Of a stretch of DNA of 43,566 bases, positions 32,436 to 41,769 are shown piece after piece (the first letter of the stretch is position 1; each line of letters opens with the position of its first letter). The DNA comes from an uncultured Eubacteriales bacterium (GTDB lineage Bacteria; Bacillota; Clostridia; Peptostreptococcales; Anaerovoracaceae), in contig CACYFZ010000025.1 of assembly GCA_902773835.1 (NCBI GenBank), forward strand, positions 1 through 43,566. The letters run 5' to 3'. The position numbers and the translations under genes are program-made. The notes under the pieces were generated by a model that was not told the DNA's origin, did no database searches, and was given only the letters and a program-made list of their open reading frames with translations.

Positions 32436-34889
32436 ATGATTACTCTTGAAAAAGTTAACAAATACTTCAACAGAGGTAAAAGCAACGAGATACATGTCAT
32501 AGACAATACGACTATGACATTGCCGGACCGCGGAATTGTGTGCCTTTTGGGTCCTTCCGGCTGCGGAAAGACTACGCTTCTTAACGCGATAGGAGGACTC
32601 GATAAAGTCGACTCCGGAAAAATAAAGATAGATAACCAGCTGATAACCAGGTTTTCCACCAATAAGATAGACACCATTCGTAATGCGCGTATAGGTTATA
32701 TTTTCCAGAACTTTAACTTGCTGGATGATAAGACAGTGTTTGAAAACGTAGCCATTGCTCTTCGAATGATAGGTATCAAGAACAACAAGGTTATCAATGA
32801 GAGAGTAAGATACTGTCTGGAAAAGGTCGGAATCGACCAGTTCAGAAATCGTTTAACAAGTGCCCTGTCAGGCGGTCAGAGACAGAGGGTTGCCATCGCA
32901 AGAGCGATTGTAAAGAATCCGAGAATCATAATCGCGGATGAGCCTACCGGTAACCTGGACAGTGCCAACACCCTCGAGATTATGAACATCATCAAAACAA
33001 TCTCGAGAGACAGACTTGTCATCCTTGTTACACATGAAAGACATATTGCCGAATTCTACTCAGATCACGTTGCTGAGATGAAGGACGGCAAGATTATAAA
33101 AGCCTACAACAATGACTCATCCAGATATCTGGACTATCAGCTTGAAAATAAGATTTATCTCAAGGATATGGCGGTCAAGAAAAACTTTAACCAAGATGCC
33201 ATGTCGGTCAAGGTATACAGCGATGAGGAACGAGCTGCTGACATTAAGCTCGTAGTCAGAGGAAACAATCTTTATATAGACACGGGCGGAAAACTTAACG
33301 TAGTAGACGAGACGGCCAATATCGAAATGATAGATGATCATTATACGGCCATGGACGAATCATTCTTTGAAGAGAAGTCCTTTGATTACGGTGCGTATCT
33401 GCCTCCGAAATATAAGGCCAGATATTCATCAATCTACAAACTGAGCAATATGCTCAGCACGGGCTGGAAGACGGTCAGCAATTTTAAGAAGGTCAGAAAA
33501 TTCCTTATGGTAGGATTTGTGTTCGCCGCAGCGTTTACCTTCCTGGGTGTAAGTAACGTCCTGGGAATACTTGAGGTAAAGCCGGTCGACTACAGAAGCA
33601 CTAACGGACAGTATGTCACGGTTTCCAACCCGGATAAGAACAAAGGCTTGCTGGATGCGGTAAATGAACTCGATACCGTAGAGTATGTTCTTCCGGGAGA
33701 TACCAAGAAGGGAATAGCTCTCCCTATGGATGATTATCTTCAGACCGGATACGCAACGGAGAACCTTCCTGTATCGATAGCTCTTACCAAAGTACTTAAA
33801 CCTGAAGATATCGTACTCGGTAATATGCCGAATTCGGATAATGAAGTCGTGCTTGATAAAACGGTGATTGATAAATTCCTCAGAGATGGGCTCGGAAAGC
33901 AAGTCGGGCTTGATACCATGGAAGAATTCCTGGGAAGAAAGCTGAAAGTGCCTAATCTTCCGGATTACAAAATAAGCGGAATTTCAGACACTGAGTCACC
34001 GAGTTTATATGTCAATGAAGACCAAGCCATGTACATTCTCATTAACGGAGGCTCCGCAGATGAAGAGTATATGTACATGGGAGAGGAAGAAGGCGAAGAA
34101 GGTGACGTCATTAAGTCCGGAAAGGTCAAAGATATTGACCTTGCAACTGCCAATATCAAATTGAAAAAAGGCGAAAAACCGAAGGGCATATATGAGACGA
34201 TAATCAGCGATTCTCATGAAGAGGAAATCCCGATCGGCAAAACCATTAATACCAAGGTTGCCGGAAGGAAGCTCAGAGTCGTCGGATACTACACATCAGA
34301 CGCAGCGGATGATGACACATACTATGTGCACCATGACACCATAGATGCGGATTATATTCAAAAGCAGAAGAGTCTGACTGCTTATGCGGATGACCCGAGA
34401 AAACTGAAATCGATTCTCGATAAAGAGAAAATGTCTTCAAAGATAAATGACAGCAAGGACAAGAAGACATATATCAGCCAAAGAAAAGATCAGCTGACTT
34501 CCGCAATTGTCGTAGCAGGCATTATCATGCTTATATCCTTGATCGAGATGTTCCTGATGCTGAGATCATCATTCCTTTCAAGGATTAAGGAAATCGGTAC
34601 TCTGAGAGCCATCGGCCTTAAGAAAAAGGATATTTACAGAATGTTTACCGGTGAGATACTGGTGATTACATTGATCACAGCCATCCCGGGCATACTGATT
34701 ATGTACTATCTCCTTACGCAGATAACAAAGATTACTTATTATCTCGAGGGAATGTATAAGATTAATCCGATTGTGGCATTGATATCACTGGCAATAGTAC
34801 TTTTCTTCAATCTGATAGCAGGTTTGATTCCTGTGTTCGTAACAATGAGAAAAACACCTGCACAGATACTGGCAAGAACCGATATATAG
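32436..34889 (+). CDS. ABC transporter, fused ATPase and FtsX-type permease (second of pair)
   Basis: An 817-residue partner of the preceding protein. The ATPase has Walker A GPSGCGKTT, Q-loop YIFQNFNLLDDKTV, signature LSGGQRQR and Walker B IIIADEPTGNLDSA, all intact. It has an extra cytoplasmic stretch of about 100 residues between the ATPase and the first membrane helix (about 235-350; text VYSDEERAADIKLVVRGNN), absent from its partner. Helix 1 is at about 356-376, the outer domain spans to about 690, then three helices with the coupling text SRIKEIGTLRAIGLKKKD. The FtsX ending is complete. ATG at 32436 lies just past the first stop. A terminator follows. The unequal linkers imply that the two subunits are not interchangeable. 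Confidence 0.88.
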   Translation: MITLEKVNKYFNRGKSNEIHVIDNTTMTLPDRGIVCLLGPSGCGKTTLLNAIGGLDKVDSGKIKIDNQLITRFSTNKIDTIRNARIGYIFQNFNLLDDKTVFENVAIALRMIGIKNNKVINERVRYCLEKVGIDQFRNRLTSALSGGQRQRVAIARAIVKNPRIIIADEPTGNLDSANTLEIMNIIKTISRDRLVILVTHERHIAEFYSDHVAEMKDGKIIKAYNNDSSRYLDYQLENKIYLKDMAVKKNFNQDAMSVKVYSDEERAADIKLVVRGNNLYIDTGGKLNVVDETANIEMIDDHYTAMDESFFEEKSFDYGAYLPPKYKARYSSIYKLSNMLSTGWKTVSNFKKVRKFLMVGFVFAAAFTFLGVSNVLGILEVKPVDYRSTNGQYVTVSNPDKNKGLLDAVNELDTVEYVLPGDTKKGIALPMDDYLQTGYATENLPVSIALTKVLKPEDIVLGNMPNSDNEVVLDKTVIDKFLRDGLGKQVGLDTMEEFLGRKLKVPNLPDYKISGISDTESPSLYVNEDQAMYILINGGSADEEYMYMGEEEGEEGDVIKSGKVKDIDLATANIKLKKGEKPKGIYETIISDSHEEEIPIGKTINTKVAGRKLRVVGYYTSDAADDDTYYVHHDTIDADYIQKQKSLTAYADDPRKLKSILDKEKMSSKINDSKDKKTYISQRKDQLTSAIVVAGIIMLISLIEMFLMLRSSFLSRIKEIGTLRAIGLKKKDIYRMFTGEILVITLITAIPGILIMYYLLTQITKITYYLEGMYKINPIVALISLAIVLFFNLIAGLIPVFVTMRKTPAQILARTDI

Positions 34890-34903
34890 TATTGCTTATC
34901 TGC

Positions 34904-34934
34904 AAAGGGGCGATTCCTGCGAATCGCTCCTTTT
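34904..34934 (+). terminator. Intrinsic terminator of the ABC pair
   Basis: AAAGGGGCGATTC (34904-34916) pairs with GAATCGCTCCTTT (34921-34933), one G-U pair, loop CTGC, followed by TTTT. Confidence 0.85.
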
Positions 34935-34941
34935 GATTACC

Positions 34942-34969
34942 TTGAATTTCAGCGCTATTGTTGTATAAT
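34942..34969 (+). promoter_or_regulatory. Promoter of glnS
   Basis: TTGAAT (34942-34947) and TATAAT (34964-34969) are separated by 16 bases, eight bases after the preceding terminator. The leader is only about 33 bases, so there is no room for a T-box. Confidence 0.75.
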
Positions 34970-35008
34970 TACTAAATCTGAATGAACGAACAATTATGGA
35001 GGAATTAC

Positions 35009-36670
35009 ATGGCATTCGCAACAGCAGAAGAATATAAAAACATGGCAGGAAACTTCATCCATGACATCATCGATGAGGACTTAGCCAGTGGAAAGCATAA
35101 GGAAATCGTTACAAGATTCCCGCCTGAACCAAACGGATATCTTCACATCGGACACGCAAAGTCACTGTGCCTGAATTTCGGTACGGCTCTTAAATATGAC
35201 GGACGCTGTAATCTCAGATATGATGACACAAACCCGGTCAAGGAAGACATCGAGTTCGTTAAATCCATTGAGAACGATGTAAACTGGCTCGGCTTCCAAT
35301 GGGATGAAAAGCTTTGGGCTTCTGATTATTTCGATACCATGTATGAGTCAGCTGTAGAGCTCATAAAGAAAGGTAAGGCCTTTGTATGTGAACTCACTCC
35401 GGATCAGATAAGAGAATACAGGGGAACTCTTACAAGTCCGGGCAAGGAAAGCCCGTACAGAGACAGACCTGTCGAAGAGAATATGGAACTCTTCGAAAAG
35501 ATGAGAGCAGGAGAGTTCAAGGACGGAGAGGTATGCCTGAGAGCTAAGATAGATATGGCATCCCCTAATATCAATATGAGAGACCCTGTTATTTACAGAG
35601 TGGTTCACGAATCTCATCACAATACCGGAGACAAGTGGTGCATTTATCCGATGTACGACTTTGCTCATCCTATCGAGGATGCTATTGAGGGGATTACACA
35701 TTCCATTTGCACGCTTGAGTTTGAAGATCACAGACCTCTTTATGATTGGGTTCTTCAGGAGGTAGGATTTTGGCCGAACCCGCCGAGACAGATCGAATTC
35801 GCACCTCTCAATATTACAACAATGCTTATGAGCAAGCGTTTCATTAAGAAGTTGGTGGATGAAGCTTGTGTTGAAGGCTGGGATGACCCTCGCCTCTGTA
35901 CGCTTGCAGGTGTAAGGAGAAGAGGTTATACCCCTGAGGCCATACGTAAGTTCTGTAATGACATCGGAGTGACAAAGGCAGATACGATGATTGACATAGC
36001 TCAGCTTGAGCAGTGCGTCAGAGAAGATCTGCAGCTTAAAGTGCCTGCCATCAACGTAGTCAAGAATCCGATCAAGGTAATCATTGACAATTATCCTGAA
36101 GGAAAGACAGAGATGTGCACCGTAGAGAACAACGGTAAAGTCCCTGAAATGGGTACGCGAGAGATTCCGTTCGGAAGAGAGCTTTGGGTAGACGGAGATG
36201 ACTTCATGGAAGTTCCGGCTAAGAAATACTTCAGACTCTTCCCGGGCAACGAAGTCAGATTCAAAGGTGCATACTTTATTACATGCAATGAAGTTGAGAA
36301 AGATGCCGACGGAAATATCGTGGCATTGCACTGCACGTATGATCCCGAGACTCACAGCGGATCCGGTTTCGAGGGCCGCAAAGTAAAGGGAACAATTCAT
36401 TTCGTTGAGGCTTCCTCGGCCGTGAAGATTAAGATCAGAGAATACGGCTACCTCATGAAAGAAAATGAAGAAACAGGAGAGCAGGAATTCGATCCCGAAT
36501 CCTTGGTTGAAACCTGGGGATATGCAGAGCCTTCCGTTAAAGATGTAAAGGCGGGCGAGAGATTCCAGTTCTTCCGCAAAGGATACTATATCGCCGACTC
36601 CGAGCTTACTACCGATGATGAAAAAGTCTTCAATAGTATTGTCGGACTGAAGAGCAGCTGGAAGAAGTAA
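35009..36670 (+). CDS. glnS: Glutaminyl-tRNA synthetase
   Basis: A 553-residue class I synthetase, the same length as E. coli GlnRS. The ATP motif HIGH is in [20 protein letters not shown] and the second signature is MLMSKRFI, the GlnRS form of [42 protein letters not shown] and [11 protein letters not shown] separate it from GluRS, and the beta-barrel anticodon domain starts near residue 340. It charges tRNA-Gln directly. Many Firmicutes instead use GluRS plus GatCAB, so the gene is informative about lineage. ATG 35009 follows ATGGAGGA; nine codons upstream are rejected. It precedes the cell-wall genes with 39 bases to the likely start of the next gene. Confidence 0.95.
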   Translation: MAFATAEEYKNMAGNFIHDIIDEDLASGKHKEIVTRFPPEPNGYLHIGHAKSLCLNFGTALKYDGRCNLRYDDTNPVKEDIEFVKSIENDVNWLGFQWDEKLWASDYFDTMYESAVELIKKGKAFVCELTPDQIREYRGTLTSPGKESPYRDRPVEENMELFEKMRAGEFKDGEVCLRAKIDMASPNINMRDPVIYRVVHESHHNTGDKWCIYPMYDFAHPIEDAIEGITHSICTLEFEDHRPLYDWVLQEVGFWPNPPRQIEFAPLNITTMLMSKRFIKKLVDEACVEGWDDPRLCTLAGVRRRGYTPEAIRKFCNDIGVTKADTMIDIAQLEQCVREDLQLKVPAINVVKNPIKVIIDNYPEGKTEMCTVENNGKVPEMGTREIPFGRELWVDGDDFMEVPAKKYFRLFPGNEVRFKGAYFITCNEVEKDADGNIVALHCTYDPETHSGSGFEGRKVKGTIHFVEASSAVKIKIREYGYLMKENEETGEQEFDPESLVETWGYAEPSVKDVKAGERFQFFRKGYYIADSELTTDDEKVFNSIVGLKSSWKK

Positions 36671-36709
36671 ATAAGAACTGCAATTCAAGCGGAAACTGAG
36701 GTATAAAAA

Positions 36710-38437
36710 ATAAGCAAGATTGTAGAAACCATTCTGAATTTTTCACTAAACCATCCTGAACTCGCCGTGGGCATGACCACCGTGTTCAGGTGGATTTTTG
36801 TGGTGCTTGCAGCATATATCCTTCTTATTGCGATCGTGTCGCTTCTGACCACAAGGGCGACTCCTGAAATATGGGGTTATTATTTGGTGGAAGACGGAGG
36901 AAGTTTTCCGATTACGCATTGGGAGAATGTCATAGGGCGGTCCAAATCCGCTGACCTGAACATCCCTCTCGTTACGGTTTCAAATAACCAGGCCATACTC
37001 AGCAGATACGATGATGATCATTGGCTGCTGAAAGATTTGGAATCGGAAAACGGCACATTCGTAAACGGTCAACAACTCGACTCTGACAAAAGATATTTGA
37101 TAGAGCCGGGAGACGAAATAGTTATGGGCGGAGTCTACTCCACCGTAACACCGCCGAGTGTAGAAGAAAGCATGAATAACGAGGTAATGAGGCGCATGGA
37201 TAAGGAACCCGTTGCGCCTTGGAAGATTCTTTTGGCCATTACCATCTTCCAGGCCATGACTGTTGTTCAGCTGGTGCTCGGAATGGGGGAAAAAATAACT
37301 GCCGGAGCGGTTGCTTCCTTTATTGTATTGGCGGTGGTAATGTGGGCCTATGTTACTTTCTTTAAGAGCATGGGAAGAAAAGGCTTTGAGATGGAGATGA
37401 TCGCCTTCTTTATGTCTACCATAAACCTCGCAGTCACGACATCATTTGATCCAAGCTCAACATTTAAAGAATTGGTAGCGCTCCTTCTGGGCGTTGCTCT
37501 TATGATTTTTATGTGCGTCTATCTGAGAGATTTGGAACGCACGAAAAAAGTAAGGCCGATTCTTATAGGCCTTTCTGTTATGGCACTTCTCATTAACCTC
37601 ATATTCGGTAGAGCGGAGTTCGGTGCCACCAACTGGATTTCCATAGGAAGCCTGCAAATGCAGCCTTCGGAAATAGTGAAGCTTGCTTTCGTTGCCATAG
37701 GCGCGGGCACGTTGGAAGAATTGTACGACAAGAGAAATACGGTAATGTACGCCCTCTTCTCGCTGTACTGCCTGGCGTGTTTGGCACTTATGAATGACTT
37801 CGGAACAGCGCTTATCTTTTTCGGAACATATCTCGTAGTATCATTCCTGAGGAGCGGAGACTTTTCAAGAATGATACTGACCGCAGTAGCCGCGGGAGCT
37901 ATGGGCCTCATGGTTTTGAAATTCAAGTCTCATGTAGCGGAAAGATTTGCGTCATGGGGACATGTCTGGGATCCGGAAATAATGGATGCAGGAGGATATC
38001 AGCAGACGAGAACTATGTCCATGGGAGCGGGCGGAGGCCTGCTCGGACTCGGAGCTGGTAACGGCTCGCTTAAAGGCGTAGTTGCCTCCAACACAGACCT
38101 GGTATTCGGCTTTGTAATGGAGGAGTGGGGGCTTATAATCGCCGTGCTTCTCGTAATGTGTATTATTACGTTGTCACTTTTCGCGGTCATGAGCATAGTA
38201 GCAGGACGTTCCACATTCTACACGATATGTGCTTGCGGAGCCGCTACGATATTCCTCATACAGACTATGCTTAACGTATTCGGCTCAATTGATCTTTTCC
38301 CGCTTACGGGAGTTACCTTTCCGTTCGTATCAACGGGAGGCACAAGCATGCTCAGCTCTTGGGCGATGCTTGCATATTTCAAGGCATCCGATATGAGGCG
38401 TGATGCGAGCCTTGCGGTAAGAAGAGGGGAGGGATAG
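36710..38437 (+). CDS. FHA-domain SEDS (FtsW/RodA/SpoVE) glycosyltransferase
   Basis: A membrane protein of about 575 residues. After a first helix (WIFVVLAAYILLIAIVSLLT) a cytoplasmic FHA domain follows: ENVIGRSKSADLNIPLVTVS, LLKDLESENGTFVNGQ and PGDEIVMGG are the classic FHA strands that read phosphothreonine. About ten helices then form a SEDS core with NWISIGSLQMQPSEIVKLAF, LMNDFGTALIFFG and LTGVTFPFVSTGGTSM, the marks of the lipid II polymerase. The start is unclear. GTG 36767 and ATG 36773 lack a ribosome site, but GAGGT at 36698-36702 sits 7 bases before ATA 36710, and the intervening text (SKIVETILNFSLNHPELAVG) looks like real protein. I list that start; if wrong, the gene begins at 36767. 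It overlaps no other gene, and the partner PBP starts one base after its stop. Confidence 0.85.
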   Translation: MSKIVETILNFSLNHPELAVGMTTVFRWIFVVLAAYILLIAIVSLLTTRATPEIWGYYLVEDGGSFPITHWENVIGRSKSADLNIPLVTVSNNQAILSRYDDDHWLLKDLESENGTFVNGQQLDSDKRYLIEPGDEIVMGGVYSTVTPPSVEESMNNEVMRRMDKEPVAPWKILLAITIFQAMTVVQLVLGMGEKITAGAVASFIVLAVVMWAYVTFFKSMGRKGFEMEMIAFFMSTINLAVTTSFDPSSTFKELVALLLGVALMIFMCVYLRDLERTKKVRPILIGLSVMALLINLIFGRAEFGATNWISIGSLQMQPSEIVKLAFVAIGAGTLEELYDKRNTVMYALFSLYCLACLALMNDFGTALIFFGTYLVVSFLRSGDFSRMILTAVAAGAMGLMVLKFKSHVAERFASWGHVWDPEIMDAGGYQQTRTMSMGAGGGLLGLGAGNGSLKGVVASNTDLVFGFVMEEWGLIIAVLLVMCIITLSLFAVMSIVAGRSTFYTICACGAATIFLIQTMLNVFGSIDLFPLTGVTFPFVSTGGTSMLSSWAMLAYFKASDMRRDASLAVRRGEG

Positions 38438-38438
38438 T

Positions 38439-39794
38439 ATGCGTAAACAAGAAAGACGTGCATTAATCTGCCTCTTGCTGGCATTCGTACTCTTCGCCGG
38501 TACAGGTGTATTTACATACAGATACTTCAAAGACGGTGCCAAGTGGGCCGGCTTTTACGGAAATACTCAAATATTTACTGACGGAAGCATAAACAGGGGC
38601 ACTGTTACCGACAGACATGATGAGCTCTTGCTGCATTGTTCTCCTGACGGGCTCGAGTACAGTGATGATTGGACTACGAGAGTATCGACTATACATGCCG
38701 TAGGTGATTTGAACGGTAATATTTCATCCGGTGCCATTAATATGTTCGCCAGTCAGCTGATAGGATATGACATTGTAAACGGCACATATGATACATCGGC
38801 CAACGGCAAGACCATTCAACTTACCATAGATGCCGAAGCCAACAGGACGGCATATAATGCTTTGAACGGAAGAACCGGTGCGGTAGGAGTATATAACTGG
38901 CAGACGGGAGAAATAGTTTGCATGGTCAGCACACCGAGTTTTGATCCGTATGAAGGAGTGTCGGAGGACAACGAAGAGTCTATTTACTTCAACAACTTCT
39001 TATCCGGAGCGATGACACCGGGTTCCACGTTTAAGCTGGTAACGGCTGCGTCTGTTATAGACAATCTGGCCGACAGAGATGAATTCAGTTTCGAGTGTGA
39101 CGGAGTTAATCAATACGGAGACAGTGATACTGAATTCAGATGCGTTTATGAGCACGGAGAGGTAGATTTCAGAGAAGCACTGGCAGTTTCCTGCAACGGT
39201 GCCTTCGGAAAGCTTTCGAGAGAACTCGGCGGAAAAGCATTGAAGAAAACTACAGACCAGGTTGGGCTTTCAAAATCTCTTGAGTTTGACGGCATAGAAA
39301 CGGCTGCGGGCAGCTTCAAGTTCCCTACGGATGATGATGTAAGACTCAGCTGGGCCGGAATCGGACAGGCTCAGGATCTTGTCAACCCATGTGCTATGAT
39401 GGTGTATATGGGAGCGATAGCAAACGGCGGTGAGGCTATTGAGCCTACGCTTATAAAAAGCACTTCATTTATAGATGAGATAAGAGGCGCCAAGACTATA
39501 GGAAGATATCTGGATGAATCTACGGCAGCAGAGCTTAAGGACATGATGAAGAACAATGTTGTCGAAAACTATGGTGAGGAGAATTTCCCGGGAATGGATA
39601 TATATGCCAAGTCCGGAAGTGCCGAGACCGGAGGAGACGATTCAGACGCGTGGTTTGTGGGATTCACAAACGATGAGGAGGCTCCGTATGCATTTGTCGT
39701 ATGGATAAAGGAAGGCGGCGCAGGCGCATCAGATGCAGCACCGGTTGCAGGCCAGGTTATACAGAGTCTTCAGAACAGCAATTATTACGAGTAA
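38439..39794 (+). CDS. Penicillin-binding protein, transpeptidase (class B, PbpA-like)
   Basis: A 451-residue peptidoglycan transpeptidase anchored by one N-terminal helix (ALICLLLAFVLFAGTGVFTY). All three active-site motifs are present: STFK with Ser196 in TPGSTFKLV, SCN with Ser251, and KSGS with Lys391 in YAKSGSAET, where KSG replaces the usual KTG. The pedestal domain before it is short (residues 40-130). It crosslinks the glycan that the SEDS partner polymerises, at the outer membrane face. Arrangement as FHA-SEDS then PBP is the FtsW/PbpA pair of mycobacteria and Clostridia that often lies beside Ser/Thr kinases, though none is in this window. ATG 38439 follows GAGGGGAGGGATAGT. Confidence 0.93.
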   Translation: MRKQERRALICLLLAFVLFAGTGVFTYRYFKDGAKWAGFYGNTQIFTDGSINRGTVTDRHDELLLHCSPDGLEYSDDWTTRVSTIHAVGDLNGNISSGAINMFASQLIGYDIVNGTYDTSANGKTIQLTIDAEANRTAYNALNGRTGAVGVYNWQTGEIVCMVSTPSFDPYEGVSEDNEESIYFNNFLSGAMTPGSTFKLVTAASVIDNLADRDEFSFECDGVNQYGDSDTEFRCVYEHGEVDFREALAVSCNGAFGKLSRELGGKALKKTTDQVGLSKSLEFDGIETAAGSFKFPTDDDVRLSWAGIGQAQDLVNPCAMMVYMGAIANGGEAIEPTLIKSTSFIDEIRGAKTIGRYLDESTAAELKDMMKNNVVENYGEENFPGMDIYAKSGSAETGGDDSDAWFVGFTNDEEAPYAFVVWIKEGGAGASDAAPVAGQVIQSLQNSNYYE

Positions 39795-39830
39795 GAAGCA
39801 TATTATTCAATGTGAAATAAATAATAAAGT

Positions 39831-39859
39831 TTGACATCTCGTATAGATATCATTATTAT
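39831..39859 (+). promoter_or_regulatory. Promoter of the lysine riboswitch transcript
   Basis: A consensus TTGACA (39831-39836) and TATTAT (39854-39859) are separated by 17 bases. Transcription would start near 39866, about 20 bases before the riboswitch. Confidence 0.85.
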
Positions 39860-39884
39860 ATGGAAGTCAAATGAATAACACCTG

Positions 39885-40046
39885 ACCGATAGAGGTCGCG
39901 GAGATTAAGAGTAGCAGCTTTTCAAAACTGGGACTGAAGCTGTGAAAGGATGATCCGCCGAAGCAGATCGGAATCCCAAAGCCGATTTGCTGGGACGATG
40001 TAATAAGATGCATCGTACTGTCACGTAAGTGGAGAGCTATCATGGT
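39885..40046 (+). ncRNA. Lysine riboswitch (L-box)
   Basis: The stretch has the conserved L-box text in order: GATAGAGGTCGCGGAGATTA, AGAGTAG, GGATGATCCGCCGAAGC, TTGCTGGGACGATG, CTGTCAC and GTGGAGAGCTATC. Helix P1 is GATAG (39888-39892) with CTATC (40037-40041). The full 339-base gap before the carrier gene holds this element, its promoter and its terminator and nothing else. Lysine binding should lower expression of the carrier. Confidence 0.92.
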
Positions 40047-40057
40047 ATAGAAAACCT

Positions 40058-40096
40058 AATCCATGGTACGTTTCAAGCGTTATTCATGGATTTTTT
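40058..40096 (+). terminator. Expression-platform terminator of the lysine riboswitch
   Basis: AATCCATG (40058-40065) pairs with CATGGATT (40085-40092), followed by TTTT. ATCATGG at 40040-40046, the end of the aptamer, can compete with this region, which gives the usual on/off exchange. Confidence 0.75.
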
Positions 40097-40133
40097 CATT
40101 ATTCAGCTAGGTATGGAAACGGAGGTATTATAA

Positions 40134-41708
40134 ATGGACACACCTGCTCTTTATGCAACAGCATGGGCGGTACTGCCGCCACTGATCGCCATTGTGTTGG
40201 CGCTCATTACTAAGGAAGTATACAGCTCACTTTTCATCGGAGTTGTTACGGGTGCCGTTCTTTATGCGGGAGCCGACTTTGACGGAATCCTGAACCACCT
40301 GCTTTACGAAGAAGTGGGTGAGAGCAAGTACGGTATTATCAGCGCTCTTTCAGACACCTGGAATGTAGGTATATTGATATTCCTGGTAATCCTCGGAATC
40401 ATCGTAGCACTGATGAATCTTTCGGGAGGATCCAAGGCCTTCGGAGGATGGGCACTGAAGAGAGTAAAATCTCGTGTCGCTGCTGAGATAGCAACCGTAG
40501 TTCTCGGAATCATCATCTTTGTAGACGACTATTTCAACTGCCTCACGGTAGGAAGTGTAATGAAGCCGGTAACGGATGAATTTAAAGTATCAAGAGCTAA
40601 ACTCGCATACATCATTGACGCGACGGCTGCACCTGTCTGCATTATCGCCCCTGTATCTTCATGGGCTGCTGCAGTATCCAGCTTCGCAGGCGAGGGACAG
40701 GGAATCTCACTTTTCATCAAGTGCATCCCTTATAATTTCTACGCCATCTTTACACTTGTAATGATGTTTGCTCTCATTTTCATGAAGTTTGATTATGCTA
40801 CGATGGCCAAGTTCGAAATGAATGCGGTTGAAAACGGAGATCTTTTCACAGTTCATGATGAAAACGCAGCAATGGTTGATGCTGCTGAAGAAGGAAGCGA
40901 TAAGGGTATCGTTATGGATCTCGTTTTCCCTGTAGCAGTACTTGTTATTAGTTGTGTAACGGGAATGATTTACACGGGCGGATTCTTCGGAGGTGCCGGA
41001 TTTGTAACCGCATTCTCTGATTCCGATGCTTCAATAGGTCTTTCCATGGGAGCATTGGTTGCACTCGTGATTATTATCGTTTACTACATGTGCAGACGCA
41101 CCATCAGTTTCGATCAGTGCATGAGCTGCGTACCTGAAGGAATGAAAGCTATGGCTTCGCCTATACTCGTACTGACTCTTGCCTGGACTCTGAAGTCTAT
41201 GACAGACAGTCTCGGACTTGCTGATTTTGTAAGCGGTCTTGTAGAAAATATGGGTGGCGCTGCGATCGGATTCATCCCGGCAGCACTCTTCCTCATCGCT
41301 TGCGTTCTCGCTTTCGCATCCGGTACATCATGGGGAACATTCGGAATTCTTATTCCGCTGGGACTCGCAATTACGGAGTCACATCCTGAGCTTTCTACTC
41401 CTATCATCGCAGCTTGCATGGCAGGAGCCGTATACGGAGACCACTGCTCACCGATTTCCGATACAACCATCATGGCATCGGCAGGAGCCAGCTGCAACCA
41501 CGTATCACACGTTTCGACTCAGCTGCCTTATGCTACAACCGTAGCTGTTGTAGCATTCGTATCCTACCTCCTGGCAGGATTCACGGGCGGATGGGTGATT
41601 CCTATGCTCGTAGGTGTAGTACTTTTACTCGGAGCACTCTTCGCTCTCAGAAACTGGGACGGCTCATATAAAATCCCGGAAAGCGCCAATAAGGTTTCAG
41701 CTAAGTAA
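40134..41708 (+). CDS. NhaC-family carrier, predicted lysine transporter
   Basis: A 524-residue polytopic protein with about eleven or twelve helices. ALITKEVYSSLFIGVVTGAV at the N-terminus, DDYFNCLTVGSVMKPVTDEF, and FASGTSWGTFGILIPLGLAI with YGDHCSPISDTTIMASAGAS are hallmarks of the NhaC Na+/H+ antiporter superfamily. The riboswitch directly upstream shows that lysine controls the gene, and comparative work on lysine regulons predicted lysine uptake for such NhaC members (called LysW). I take lysine uptake as the best call; sodium/proton exchange is the alternative name in many annotations. ACGGAGGTATTATAA precedes the ATG. It is a single-gene unit with its own terminator. Confidence 0.88.
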   Translation: MDTPALYATAWAVLPPLIAIVLALITKEVYSSLFIGVVTGAVLYAGADFDGILNHLLYEEVGESKYGIISALSDTWNVGILIFLVILGIIVALMNLSGGSKAFGGWALKRVKSRVAAEIATVVLGIIIFVDDYFNCLTVGSVMKPVTDEFKVSRAKLAYIIDATAAPVCIIAPVSSWAAAVSSFAGEGQGISLFIKCIPYNFYAIFTLVMMFALIFMKFDYATMAKFEMNAVENGDLFTVHDENAAMVDAAEEGSDKGIVMDLVFPVAVLVISCVTGMIYTGGFFGGAGFVTAFSDSDASIGLSMGALVALVIIIVYYMCRRTISFDQCMSCVPEGMKAMASPILVLTLAWTLKSMTDSLGLADFVSGLVENMGGAAIGFIPAALFLIACVLAFASGTSWGTFGILIPLGLAITESHPELSTPIIAACMAGAVYGDHCSPISDTTIMASAGASCNHVSHVSTQLPYATTVAVVAFVSYLLAGFTGGWVIPMLVGVVLLLGALFALRNWDGSYKIPESANKVSAK

Positions 41709-41723
41709 TACCAATAAGAATGA

Positions 41724-41753
41724 AAACGTCGCGATAACCTCGCGACGTTTTTT
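41724..41753 (+). terminator. Intrinsic terminator of the lysine carrier gene
   Basis: AAACGTCGCGA (41724-41734) pairs with TCGCGACGTTT (41740-41750) around a 5-base loop, followed by TTT. Confidence 0.92.
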
Positions 41754-41757
41754 GGTG

Positions 41758-41763
41758 TATAAT
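41758..41763 (+). promoter_or_regulatory. -10 box abutting the pentapeptide gene
   Basis: A consensus TATAAT lies 6 bases before ATG 41770, preceded by GGTG. Transcription would begin at or next to the start codon, giving a leaderless message. No clear -35 box is present; that position falls in the terminator hairpin. Confidence 0.5.
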
Positions 41764-41769
41764 TCAGTT

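Noticed and set aside
34935..35008. T-box riboswitch before glnS
   Set aside because: The leader after the promoter is about 33 bases, far too short, and no T-box motif is present.
35348..36688. Long minus-strand frame of 446 codons opposite glnS
   Set aside because: It is antisense to a clear GlnRS gene, has no recognisable domain or ribosome site, and arises from the codon bias of glnS.
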